Assembly: GCA_035771165.1 (NCBI GenBank)
Contig: JAWNZC010000446.1
Span: 1,798,001-1,862,000, forward strand
Length of the DNA stretch: 64,000 nucleotides
Direction: 5' to 3'
Origin: Paragorgia papillata
Taxonomy: Eukaryota > Cnidaria > Anthozoa > Scleralcyonacea > Coralliidae
Numbering within the stretch: the first letter of the stretch is position 1; every line of letters starts with the position of its first letter. The notes under the pieces were generated by a model. It made no database searches. It saw nothing but the letters and a program-made list of their open reading frames with translations, and was not told the origin of the DNA. Below are positions 8,985-18,783 of the stretch, one piece after another. The position numbers and the translations under genes are program-made.

Positions 8985-9700
8985 GTCTCAGTTCTAAACG
9001 GCTTTCAACAAACGTTCCAATCTTTCTCTAAAGTCTCGAACAAGTGTAGAATCGTCCAGAAAAAGACAAAACGAGTGTGATGCTAGCACTCAAACTCAGG
9101 CTTATATCATCAACCACGTGTATGCAAATTACTTTTCCTGCATCACACGGTGCATCACACCGAATATTTAATGAGGCGGCATCCCTTTGTACAGTATATG
9201 GGGGGGTTACCTACTCTTGTGTGTGAACTGTTGAATATGGAAGATTTTACACTTATTCTAATGCGATTCCAAACGTAAAGTAATCTAATCTAATCTAACC
9301 TCCCCTGCATGAATATATATCATGGCTTGCATGAATCTTGCGGTTTAAATCAGATTGGTGTATTAAACTACTAACAGGCATTCAGAATTCAATAACAGTT
9401 TGTGTCCTCTTTGTGGAATGCTATTTTCTTTCCAAGGAAAGCCAGAGTTATCGACTGCCAACAAACGTCAAAATTTTGTGATAAAATTATATCGAAGTTT
9501 CGCTAATCGTACTTATCGAAGCATATAATTATTTACGTTTCGTCATTTACGAGTGAAATTTATGCCCCCCAAAATTTGGGGGGCTGACATATGATTGGTC
9601 GATTTCAACAACGATGAAGCCGATGCGCCCAGCCGTTGGTTGGGCGAGGGATCGCGGGCGCACCGAGACCCAACGGCTGGAATCTGAGCCTAGTATCGAA

Positions 9701-10755
9701 CCAAATTGTCGTTTATCTATCATATCCCATATGGACTCTATATATAAGCCAATCTGTAATAAAGCGTTCACAAACTTTAGACAGAGTTGCTGTTAATGAA
9801 ATAGGACGTAGATCTTTCGTTATATCGACAACTCTCGCAGTTTTTGGAATAGGAATAATGTCAGCTTTCTTCCATCTAATAGCCAGTAATAGGAACACAT
9901 GCTTGCTGTATAGATTCGCTAAAGATAGAGGCTACAGGGGCAGCAAGAATAGGTGCATATAGTTTTAACATCCAATTTGGAACATCATCCGGGCCAGGCG
10001 ATTTAGAAGAACGTAAACAAGAGAGTTTTGTGTAAACTTCGTCTTCGCTAATAATGTACCTCGATAAGATTTCAATTTCGTTAACTTCAGGATTAGGTTG
10101 AAGGGGAACAATGTGTTGCGTAACGGACAAAAATGTGTCATTTATTTTATCTGCAAGCGCTCTTCCAGCAAGGATTTGATTGCCAATAAGACAGGTCGAA
10201 ATTTGTGCTTTCTTGCCGGGGTAATGTATCCTGCAAGCCCTTTTATTGAATCCCACCACTTTTTTGGATTAGGATTAGACTTAAGCTGTTCCAATTTTCT
10301 TTTAAGAAATGTTGATTTCAATTTCTTCCCTTCCCTGTTGGCTAAGTTACGTAAACGACTGTACAAAGGTTTATTTCCCTGATAGAAAGCCTTTTGTCTA
10401 TCTTCTACTATACTCTTAAATTCGGCAGTTATCCACGGTTTATCACAATCATGCAATTTAACCACCTTACTTGGGAGAAAAATATCCAGACCAGTTTCTA
10501 GTGTTGTATGTAAAATTTCAAGTTTCTGATCACATGAGGTGGTATGATACAAGTTACTCCAGTTGAAATTCGACAGCCACTTACCGAGGGAGTTCTTATT
10601 GGCGGTATTGCCTTGTCTCATCTTTACTTTGGATGTTTCGTTCTTAAGACTGCGTTTCGCTGGTATACACATACAGAGTTGTGATCACTAAGACCTATCG
10701 GTGATATGACTTGAGGTAGATTATAATAGTCTGCCAAATTTGTTAGAATCAAGTT
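9701..10755 (-). pseudogene. LINE ORF2 upstream half (end of endonuclease to RT start)
   Basis: This is the N-terminal side of the LINE protein that continues at 2062. Reading minus from about 10755, the end of an apurinic-type endonuclease is visible (PIGLSDHNSV). Next comes the linker with KPWITAEFKSI and PKKWWDSIKGL, then the early RT region (SSKSPGPDDVPNWMLK, and ADIIPIPKT...DLRPISLTATLSKVCERFI). At least three frame changes separate these blocks (about 10670, 10140 and 9890). The order and spacing are those of CR1/L2-type elements. It is interrupted exactly at the TSD of element B. Confidence 0.87.
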
Positions 10756-10759
10756 AAAT

Positions 10760-12018
10760 TTGTTAGAACTGGTACTCATTTCTTGGATTTAGGATTTGAT
10801 AGTTATCATGTAATGTTTTAACATATAGCACCTTGAATTAACATGTTACAGTTTGTAAATCTAATAATCTTCTGTTGAAGATTGGTTGGTATAGATTCAA
10901 CAAATGCTGCAGGTTGATTGCTTTCAGATAACAGCTCGACCTAGGTTGTTTTTAACAGAAACAGCAAAGCAAAGTTAAAATTTCTTAAGAAATTTCATGA
11001 GCAAGTACAATTGATTCTTATGAATTGAATTGCTGGTATTGTATAAGATAGATAAGGCCGTGCTTTGACCAATTGAAGAAATAAGTTCTTTTGAGGATTT
11101 AGCTCGTTTATATACGTGGAAGAATATGTAACAATTAAGGTTAGTTTTCTTTTACTCTGAAAATTGCTGAAACTTGCTTACGACATTACAATCCTGACGC
11201 GACATATTTTTTTAAGTTTGCAAACGCCATGCATGAGCACAGGTCAATGTTCGATAGAAGAAACCTCTTGCTTCCACACAGTACACCAAGTTTCAGGGTC
11301 AAAATAAAAAATTGATCAATCACAAATTGTTTTATTTCTACCAAATATGAAAATGATACTTCTTATCTATGTCACAGTAAAATCTCACGGTGTTGGCAAA
11401 TGTTTAACACACAATGCGCCGACATACTTCCAAAAACTCGTATTATAATAAATCGAATAAAGAAATGAATCTGTTTAGAAATTACAATCATTTTGTTTCA
11501 ACAGTCCGGAAACTTAAGGAATACAATGACACGGTTAAAGAGAATCGCCGTATGTCAAAACAACACGTCTTGTTTATATTTCTTACAAAATTTGAAAGGT
11601 TAAACCGCTAGAAATCAAGCATTGATAAGGGTCGAGTTTCAGCCACGATATCTCAAAATGATCATCTCCGATTTTAACAAGAATTTTAACAAACAAGAGT
11701 AAGATAATAAACTTCAACATACCTGAATCTCTAGCCGTTGTTAGTAGAAGAACATACAATGCGCTCGTGGTGAAGTTTAGCCTCCATGAAAGGCCTTAAA
11801 AGGCATGGACATTATCCAAAATAAATTCTCTTTGACACTAGTTTCTACACAAAATACATACTGCTGCAGTAATAGAAGTAATATTTTATCTGTAAATCCA
11901 ATCAATTTCTTCTCACATGAAAAACTTAACGAAAAAATAGTGATAATCTACCGATACACGAATTGCTGCTTTTGCTCGAATTTTCTTCAAAACTCGCTCG
12001 TGCCAGTCTACTTCCGCA
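10760..12018. other. AT-rich intergenic stretch
   Basis: No coding region is supported. The 65-codon reading at 11414-11611 is Asn/Lys-rich and lacks family features. The stretch probably includes decayed 5' parts of the LINE near 10760-10900. Confidence 0.5.
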
Positions 12019-12310
12019 TCACACGTCCTGCCTCCTCCACAGGCCCTATTGCATCATGGACAGGACACACGCCGAATTTAGGGCCTGCAAGATCCTGTAA
12101 AAAATTTAGCAAAACTTGGCACGGAATAAATTTGCATAATTAACTACATTATTAATAGCCATGGCTATATCCGAAGATTTTGAAGGCCATTGAAGACTTA
12201 TTACATACGAATCCTAGCTTTAAAATGCAGGAATTGTTGAAGAAAGCAATTACGGTTGAACTTTGTCAACTTTCGGCCGGAATAATCAACGAAAATAGGG
12301 GCTGTTTATA

Positions 12311-13013
12311 TGGGAGGCGGGACGGGACGTTTGCCGGGACGGGACGTTTTTCATCCCGGGTTTACATGAGTTCTACCACCCGGGACGTTCAACAAGCATC
12401 TCTAGTTCGTGTTGGACATGCTCGGTATTTCGCTTTTTTTAGGGAAACTAAGCTATTTGGTCGGATAAACTGTACGTATCTTGTAGCCAGATGAATTATC
12501 TTTCTTCCAGTATATTTGATAGCTTCTACAGTGGTTTATTTCTCAAGAAAACATTCGAAGAAGACAGATTATAATACATACGAAAAAGAATTTCAAAATA
12601 GCGGCCGCTATTATTTGGACATGTTCGGTATTTCGCTTTTTTAAGAAAACTAAGCTATTTGGTCGGATAAACTGTACGTATTTTGTAGCCAGATGAATTA
12701 TCTTTCTTCCAGTATATTTGATAGCTTCTACAGTGGACTATTTCTTGAGAAAACGTTCGGAGTGGCAAACGACTAGGCATTTTTGTTTTTGCATCACATG
12801 ACAAATGTTGCAAAGTCAGCATAATATCGTCCCGGCAAAGCGGGACGGAGTGTTTACATGAGAAAAATTGTCTTGGATTTGCCAGGATCCCGGCTGAGCG
12901 AACCGGAATGAAAAACGTCCCGGCAAACATCTTTCCATATAAACGGAACGGGATAAATAAGAGAGATATACATGCATGGTGAGATCCCGGCAAACGTCCC
13001 GTCCCGCCTCCCA
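12311..13013. mobile_element. Foldback unit nested in element C
   Basis: Perfect 29-bp inverted termini at 12311-12339 and 12985-13013 (TGGGAGGCGGGACGGGACG and onward). Sub-terminal sequence repeats variants of CCGGGACGGGACGT, CATCCCGGG and TTTACATGAG. The architecture is that of the elements at 18914, 24180 and 45447. No ORF was recognised. Exact target duplication unclear. Confidence 0.65.
12408..12742 (+). repeat. ~120-bp direct duplication inside element C
   Basis: Bases ~12408-12535 recur at ~12621-12742 with few changes (both contain TTTGGTCGGATAAACTGTAC and CTTCCAGTATATTTGATAGC). The offset is ~213 bases. Origin by local duplication. Confidence 0.8.
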
Positions 13014-13573
13014 TGTCTACCCAGAGACTCTTTGGTTTATACTTTTTCGGTTTCCACAATTCCACAACAACTGAAACTTGAATTACGCTACACTATAGCC
13101 TACAATTTAACAAAATTAAATCTCATTAACTCTTGGTCAGTTGACAGTCTTCGATAGCTAAATAAACCAAAAAACAATACGAAAAACCTGTTACTCAGTT
13201 CCTGACCGTCGAATTTGCTTTTGTTCGGCAGATATTTCCCCCCCTTCAATTCCTTTTTGTCACTAAAAATATTATTGGCAGAAGGTCGGTAATTCTAAAA
13301 CATATTGGTTTCTTCATTGTCATGATCTGTAAGAAAGTTTAGACCGAATTTCCTGGTGGGTCACAGTGTTTAAAGAACTTGGACGTACGTTTGTTGAACA
13401 GCGGCCGGAAAAAATTTGCAGGCCCTCTCAAAACTATCGCCTCTATATAGGGCCTAGTCTCGCTGTGCATAATGGGATCGGTCACCATTTTGTTTACAGG
13501 ATCTGGCAGGCCCTCTAAACAGTGTGTCCTGTCCATGATGCAATAGGGCCTGTGGAGGAGGCAGTCACACGTC

Positions 13574-14550
13574 GATCAGCGAATTGACAGCTGGCGTTGC
13601 GTGGTCTTATCTCCGATTTTCATCAATCTGTGTAAAATTTACCCCTTTAAATTCTTCTACTTTAAGTATTTTAAAATCAAAATTGATGGTTGTTATATTA
13701 TTCATGATTAAAGCTTAAGGTCTGGCCAAGCGCCATCTTGGTCGACCTTCCGTGGTCACACTCCTTCGTTACGATTTCATTAATTTTACTGTTTTAGCTC
13801 TCCGCCGCGGTGTTCTAAGGGCCGAAAGTGTACAAAAAGCGCCTTTCATAAGGGGCGATGTAATACTGAGGGATCGTGTCATACTTTTTGGGAGAAATCC
13901 CCAATTTATGCGCTCAAGGTTGAGCAAGGACGGCTGGCAAGATGATATATTGATATTGAGACTCGAGAACACCAACTGTCTCACCAGAGCTGTCTCACTG
14001 ACTGTTGCCAAAAATGCTTATCTTGTCCAAAGAATGTGAATTAGACTCATTTGCTAAGCATACTGAAGAGAGAACAGAAACTGCAAGTCAGTACTAAATG
14101 TGTTTTGTTTGAACTGTATAACTGTATTGTAGTTTCCATTTCAGTACTCATGGTGCAATATGTCGATAGACCATCCAAACAATATTAACATGATAAAACT
14201 GGATATGTGAGACTGAGAGTCGATATTAAGTAACCTGCTTGAACTAAAGCGCTATAGAGCATTCTATTGTGAGCTTCAGAGTTCAGAGGTTTCTCCCTAG
14301 GATTCATATAATTTTCTGAACTCATTTTTTGTAAATATTAACTAGAATACAATTCCAACTAGGGGTCCTATTAAATAAAAGTTTCTAGTATTGAAACATA
14401 ATAGTAGAAAAATAACTTTATATGGACAATAAAATATTAAATTATTTAAAAAGTCACTAGCTGCAATGTTGTGTTCTTTCTTAACAGAATCTGACCTGGA
14501 GAGTTCACTGTCTGTAAAAGACGAAGTGGACAAGCATATAATTTCTTTAA
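13574..14550. other. no gene recognised
   Basis: Contains a 95-codon open frame at 13752-14039 without family features or splice context that I can support. Otherwise AT-rich unique-looking sequence. Confidence 0.45.
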
Positions 14551-14710
14551 TTGTTGTTCAACTCATATTTATCTGCCCAGGCTAGACTGGTTAGTTGTTG
14601 TTCAACTCATATTTATCTGCCCAGGCTAGACCGGTTAGTTGTCGTTAACTCATATTTATCTGCCCAGGCTGGACCAGTTAGTTCACTGATGTTGTTCAAC
14701 TCATTTTTAT
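14551..14710 (+). repeat. 44-bp tandem repeat, ~3.5 copies
   Basis: Units start at 14551, 14595 and 14639 (TTGTTGTTCAACTCATATTT, then ATCTGCCCAGGCTAGAC and GGTTAG), with a partial fourth at ~14690. Copies differ by a few substitutions. Confidence 0.9.
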
Positions 14711-15171
14711 ATTTTATATTTGAGTTGGTAGCTTTCATTAACTTGAATTTTTATTATAGAAGCAAAATTAAAAGAGAAATAATTTGGTTTGAAGTAAAAA
14801 TTCGACTTTGGAACTTGTGTTTTAATGGCGAGAACAATTCGTATTAAAAGCGCCGAACATAAATCGTTGATATTTCTTCGTTTATATCGAATATTCAAAT
14901 CAGAACGCTGAAATGTTTCCAAACGTTTCGCAACACCAAACTTCATTTGAACAAACAAATCTTTTCGATACTTCATTGTTCAACATATCGGGGTGTAGTT
15001 ATCTAGCATTGTATAGCTCAGACTCTTTCATCAATGCATGATGAATGTTACTTTTAAGTCTTCAAATCCGCCATTTTGTTTCACGCTAAAAAGCTTTCCC
15101 ACTGAGAAACCGCTGGAAATCGTAGCCCGCGCTTTAGGGAGAAAAAGCCTTAGCAACCGACCACCGTGACA

Positions 15172-15296
15172 GGATACGAGATGACTTCGATAATTTCAGC
15201 AACATGAAAATAATCGGTGACGTCTGTTCTCCTCGCGATCGTGTCGTGGGCATGCATCGATTGTGTGCGTGGGATTGTGCGTGGGATGCACGAATG
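15172..15296 (+). repeat. Dispersed repeat, second copy at 27091-27246
   Basis: Shares GATGACTTCGAT, TTTCAGCAACATGAAAATAA, TCGGTGACGTC and GTGTGCGTGGGATTGTGCGT with 27091-27246. The second copy has an expanded GGGAT tandem run. Function unknown. Confidence 0.8.
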
Positions 15297-15321
15297 GTCG
15301 ACCTCGTGGAGTTTGTCTAGC

Positions 15322-15374
15322 ATGCGAGTTGCGAGTTAAAAATATGCGAGTTGCGAGTTAAAAATCTGCGAGTT
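15322..15374 (+). repeat. 22-bp tandem repeat (ATGCGAGTTGCGAGTTAAAA)
   Basis: Two full units and one partial. Short local duplication. Confidence 0.8.
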
Positions 15375-15934
15375 GGGTACGACCTGGGTACGAGGTTGCT
15401 TCGCATCCTGTTTTATCACTTTTATGAATGTAGTTTTTCTATTATTGACCAATGTCCAAAGCAATGTTTTATTCCAAAATAATAAAGCAGTGGCTGAGGA
15501 AAAACTTGTGTCACGACCTAATAGCACCAGAAACTGATAGCAAAAACAGACAATAATTTGAGACGCTTATATCAAGGTGCCTATTAAACTGTTTTAATAT
15601 GATTCCTCATGTTCCAAATATGTTGAACCTCAAAGAAAAACATCAGAACAGAAAAAAACGTAGGTAACAGCCTGAAAACTATAGGTATAAGAGAGGACAA
15701 ACTAACCAGGGGAAGAACTATAATGCAAAGTTTCACTCGAACCATGGAAAAAACGCCTGAGAAAATGTATATCATTTGACAAGATTTTTGCTGTTTTAAC
15801 TGAGTTTAATACTGAAAAGGTTTTGGATATATACCGACTCTATTCAGCTAAAGAAAGCTGGTAAGTTAAATACGAATCACTGCTTACCGTTAAATTTTCT
15901 TTTGGCTCTGCTCAGATGCTGCAAACACTGCCAT

Positions 15935-16290
15935 ACGGGCTACGGCGTTTGGTTTCCGTGGTTTTCTCGTTCTGTTCTTAGCAAAAAGCAATCAATTCTC
16001 TTCAAAATGTGAAAAGCTGTTTGTGTTGATGTTCCTTTCAATTCACTGTTCCCTCTCGAGCCAAGATATATCAGTGCATAAGTCTTTTGCTGGCTTTGAA
16101 CAGACACACGAAGAAACATCTTTTTGTTTTTTTCAGTCACATTTGGCGGCATCTTTTCCGATCTTTATCGCAATTTTTCATGCGTTTTCAATGGTTTCTA
16201 GTCGTGTTTAATATTGTTTGGTTCATCCCACTGCAACATCTCTTCTTAGCTTTCCTTTTGTGGTCATTTGTAAACCAATTTTTCTGACAC
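15935..16290 (-). repeat. ~355-bp dispersed repeat, inverse copy at 36465-36818
   Basis: The two copies are ~97% alike over ~350 bases. Each keeps an open frame of ~70 codons (MPPNVTEKN... to ...RENHGNQTP; minus here, plus at 36595). With so little divergence the open frame is not evidence of selection. It ends at CGCGGGCCGCATGAGAAGGC here, near termini resembling those of the 26105 MITE. Confidence 0.8.
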
Positions 16291-16641
16291 GCGGGCCGCA
16301 TGAGAAGGCTCTGGGAATGAGATTGAGCTTATATAAGGATAATCATGTGACCAAAAATAAGCCAATCACATAAAAATAACAAATTAATAATTAGCCTGCG
16401 TGCAGACGCTCCGTCGCAGATCCCAAATAATTGGGACAATGTCTATGCGTAGGCTAATAAATAATGAGATGCGAAAAAATTAGCCAATCATGCAAAATAC
16501 ATTTGCTATTCCCACCGTCGTCCGTCGATGAGCAAAAAAAGGAGGGGATGAAAAAAGGATGAGCGAGAGTTAAAAATAGATAAATTAAATAATGAACACT
16601 GTCTATGTCCGCCCTTGCTAAACAAAAACAGCGTCTTAACT

Positions 16642-17120
16642 TCAGAAGTGTTGAATAAAAGAAAAATGTCCGTTGAGTCCGTGAGGATGAAGGTTCCAAT
16701 TTTGAAAATGAGACGCTTTTCTTGTCTTTTTCTTGTCATTACCACCAGAAATGGGTGAGATGGCACAAACTTTTATGTTGGAAATACAATGGTTGACACT
16801 ATTAAAATGTCGGGCGACAGGCCTGCCAACATTGTTCCTCACGGAACGAAGATGTTCAGCAAACCTGTGAGATAAACGTCTGCCAGTTTAACCAATGTAA
16901 AGCATGCAACATTTATTGCAAGATATACAGTAAATGATGTTAGAAGAGGTGCAAGTGAAATTATGCTGAATAACAAAATTAGATTTAGGTCCCAACATAC
17001 ATGTAGCGGAGTTAAGAAAAGAACACGTGCAACAACGGGTACGAGAGCAAGGAAAGGTACCCGCTGGTGCCAGTTTACATGCATCGCAGTGAAACTGGCA
17101 GACGTTTATCGACATTTGTC
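16642..17120 (-). pseudogene. GIY-YIG endonuclease domain of a Penelope-like element
   Basis: Pieced from two frames on the minus strand: CSRTRCCTCSFLN...CMLGPKSNFVIQ, then NIIYCISCNKCCMLYIG, then (next frame) TGRRLS...FAEHL, RNNVGRPVARHFNSVNHC and KRQEKRLIF. The order Cys-rich knuckle, Y-x10-YIG strand pair, ETGRRL, and HF...H matches the C-terminal GIY-YIG nuclease that nicks target DNA in Penelope-like elements. No reverse transcriptase is attached. A frameshift after CMLYIG makes this copy inactive. The sister copy at 27706-28159 keeps the same segments. Confidence 0.75.
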
Positions 17121-17387
17121 ACGCGACATTTTACAGTTTCTGGTGGTAATGACAGCCGCAAAAGACAAGAAAAGCGTCTCATTTTCAAAATTGGAACCAT
17201 TCATCCTCACGGACTCAACAAACATTTTTTTCTTTTATTTAACATTTCCGAAGATGACGCTGTTTTTTCTTTGGGCATTGGCTAATTTTTTGGCATCTCA
17301 TTATTAATTTGTTCTTGTTATTTTTATCTGATTGGCTTATATTTGGTCACATGATTATCTTTCTTATTAAGCTCGTTTTTACGTTTC

Positions 17388-17421
17388 TCTCTGACGAAGG
17401 GCCTTCGCTCGAAATGTTAGA
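17388..17421 (+). ncRNA. Hammerhead-like ribozyme motif in Penelope-like copy 1
   Basis: Reads TCT, CTGACGA, A, stem GGGC-loop CTTC-GCTC, GAA, A-T/G-T minimal stem III, T, AGA. Stem I is three pairs (TCT/AGA), stem II four pairs with one G-U. Penelope-like elements are known to carry minimal hammerheads with very short stem III. There is one unpaired A before stem II, so activity is uncertain. An identical copy lies at 28443-28476. Confidence 0.55.
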
Positions 17422-17504
17422 CTCCTACGTTCTCTGTTTCGGCAGTATATCTAACCTTATTATAAATTTCGATTGTTGTTTCAACACTGCCTATACGCAT
17501 TTCA

Positions 17505-17660
17505 AAAACTCATTAATAATTCATGAGGAAAATTCAAAAGAAACTAAAGTTTAATCAGTGTTTTATATGTGATAAAGTTACCTCCTGATTTACATAAACT
17601 TTAGCTTTGATTTTCTCGGCTTAGACAAGGTTATTTTTCAAACTTACTACGCCAGTGAAC
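17505..17660 (+). repeat. Dispersed repeat with CTCATTAATAATTCATGAG end
   Basis: A ~150-bp family also present at 29227-29350, 43345-43455 and 63898-64000, with inverse partial copies at 63565-63590 and 63846-63880. Shared internal block: TTTACATAAATTTTAACTTT and GATTTTCTCG. Confidence 0.8.
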
Positions 17661-17678
17661 TTACCATAAATTATTTGC

Positions 17679-17776
17679 TTTACCTTGAAATTCATATTTT
17701 TCTTTACTTTTGCTAAGTTAGATGATAATCCTTTCAGAAGAAATATAACTTCAAAAGGTTTAGTTAACCTTTAAAT
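17679..17776 (+). repeat. ~100-bp dispersed repeat, copy at 33793-33893
   Basis: Both share TTCATATTTTTCTTTACTTT, GCTAAGTTAGATGATAA and CTTCAAAAGGTTTAGTT. The 33793 copy is followed immediately by the MITE at 33893. Confidence 0.8.
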
Positions 17777-18279
17777 TGAAAAGTTTAAAGTTAAGATGTA
17801 CACTTTTTAGATATGGTTTCAGGATCTTTTTTTTTTTAATATTATCAAGTGCATGCACAAAGTGTGGAACGAGTTACAAGTCTGTACAAACACTTATTAT
17901 ATGGCTGGGTTTGATTTCCGGTCCGTACGCAAAACGACGCACGCTGATTGGTTCCCGAGAGGTCGGGATTTTACGATATTGACCTCGGGTCAATACGCTT
18001 TTTTCTCGGCCCTGTAATTTTTGGCGAGAAAATTTCTGAGTTGATTTGAATACAAATAAAATAGAACTAGGTATCTTTATTCAAATATTCTGAACAATAA
18101 AATGTGTTGGAACATTACTGCTGTTTATCTAAAAACATGACAAATAAAAGCCGAACTGGTGTAAACAAGAAGGCCAAGAGCGACATGAAAAAGTTAACAG
18201 GTAAGGTAAACAGCATACTCCGAAGACGAAAACAACGCTCGAAGCTTAAAAATAAAGTGAACCAATAGCCATATAATAA

Positions 18280-18432
18280 ATTCCTTATTAACCTCGTTTG
18301 CTCGGTCTGTACGGGAAAGTATTTGCCTTCGGTTTTATCGCACAAACCTCGCTCCTTCGTCGCTCGGTCTGTACGAAAACCTCAGGCAAATAGTTTCCCA
18401 TACAGACCTCGCCCTCGGTTAATAAGTCCTTA
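18280..18432. mobile_element. MITE-like foldback (ends around TTAACCTCG)
   Basis: Left end CTTATTAACCTCGTTTGCTC and right end GCCCTCGGTTAATAAG are inverted, with inner arms CGGTCTGTACGGGAAA and TTTCCCATACAGACC. It lies just beyond the 3' end of CHMP5. No ORF. Confidence 0.65.
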
Positions 18433-18783
18433 ATATGCATGGTAAGTACAATATGCATGTTTGTAAAGAATTATGGGAAGAGTGAACAATCCTACTTTTA
18501 CATGCACATTAGAAACCTTTCAAAACTGTTCATTACATACAGCAGCTGTATGCGATCCAAAGCCTTTGAAAGCAAGCTTTTTTTCTCACTTGTTCTGTAC
18601 TTTTTTTCAATTTTCCACAAGAACAGTTGACAAGTTACGTTCCTTTTAGATTTCTATCTGGAACAAAATCACCTTGGGCGGTCGTGTTACTGAATCATTA
18701 TAGATAGCTGACCAAATTACAATTTCTACATGCTAAACAAAAGAATTATATATGTACAAAAAATCTTCATAAATACGATGTGT

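Larger units (their letters stand above)
2822..9215. mobile_element. Compact Polinton/Maverick-like element (6.4 kb)
   Basis: The element starts AGTAGGTAACC at 2822 and ends with the complement at 9215. It is flanked by CTTGTG on both sides (2816-2821 and 9216-9221). A 6-bp target duplication with AG...CT termini and long inverted repeats is the established signature of Polintons. It carries a packaging-type ATPase gene, three small genes and a pyrimidine minisatellite. DNA polymerase B, integrase, protease and capsid genes, expected in 15-20 kb autonomous Polintons, are absent. It is therefore either a deleted, trans-mobilised derivative or a distinct minimal lineage. It sits inside element B. 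Confidence 0.88.
7490..9215 (-). repeat. Right terminal inverted repeat of the Polinton
   Basis: About 1.73 kb, inverse copy of 2822-4715. Differences from the left arm: a 7-base G run instead of 20, a 164-bp deletion in the Cys/His gene, a 9-bp insertion, and scattered substitutions. The inner boundary lies just after the stop of the 6800 gene. Confidence 0.9.
2063..9693. mobile_element. Element B: TIR transposon inserted in the LINE, 7-bp TSD
   Basis: Bases 2063-2139 and 9617-9693 are near-identical 77-bp terminal inverted repeats beginning CTAGGCTCAG. Each TIR itself contains an 11-bp internal inverted repeat (CCAGCCGTTGG ... CCAACGGCTGG) and could fold alone. The element is flanked by TATCGAA (2056-2062 and 9694-9700). 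Without the nested Polinton it is about 1.23 kb. No transposase was recognised, so it looks non-autonomous. A short minus-strand reading at 2379-2588 (NKLYMLYALKRN) resembles a LINE post-RT segment and may be captured debris. The 7-bp duplication does not point to one superfamily. Confidence 0.87.
864..10760 (-). mobile_element. CR1/L2-like LINE, split by nested insertions
   Basis: A non-LTR retrotransposon on the minus strand. Its 3' end is near 864, where a (TAGATAGA)-type microsatellite tail sits. The body runs 974-2062, is interrupted by element B (2063-9693), and resumes at 9701 up to about 10760, where the end of the endonuclease domain is visible (minus-strand reading ending in GLSDHN). 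Removing element B and one copy of the 7-bp duplication joins the reverse-transcriptase reading frame exactly (RQFGSI then PNSSTSHAL), which shows that both halves belong to one copy. The copy is 5'-truncated and holds frameshifts. Confidence 0.9.
12028..13564. mobile_element. Element C: TIR transposon with 9-bp TSD
   Basis: Termini beginning CTGCCTCCTCCACAGGCCC are inverted at 12028 and 13564, with about 43 bp of close identity and similarity continuing to ~75 bp (both reach AGATCCTGTAAA). The flanks are TCACACGTC on each side (12019-12027 and 13565-13573). The length of 1.54 kb and lack of a transposase indicate a non-autonomous element. A 9-bp duplication suits MULE-type transposases (inference). 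It carries a second foldback unit inside. Confidence 0.87.
16390..17505. mobile_element. Penelope-like element fragment, copy 1
   Basis: A ~1.1-kb unit whose second copy, in the same orientation, lies at 27455-28560. It contains the 3' end of a Penelope-like retrotransposon on the minus strand (GIY-YIG endonuclease, 16506-17120). Joined head-to-head is a shorter inverted piece on the plus strand (17086-17300: TGRRLS, then GGNDSRKRQEKRLIF...HPHGLNK with an internal deletion). It ends with a hammerhead-like motif and TTTCAACACTGCCTATACGC. Inverted, truncated copies are typical of Penelope-like elements. The shared structure of both copies shows that the rearranged unit spread as such. Confidence 0.78.
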
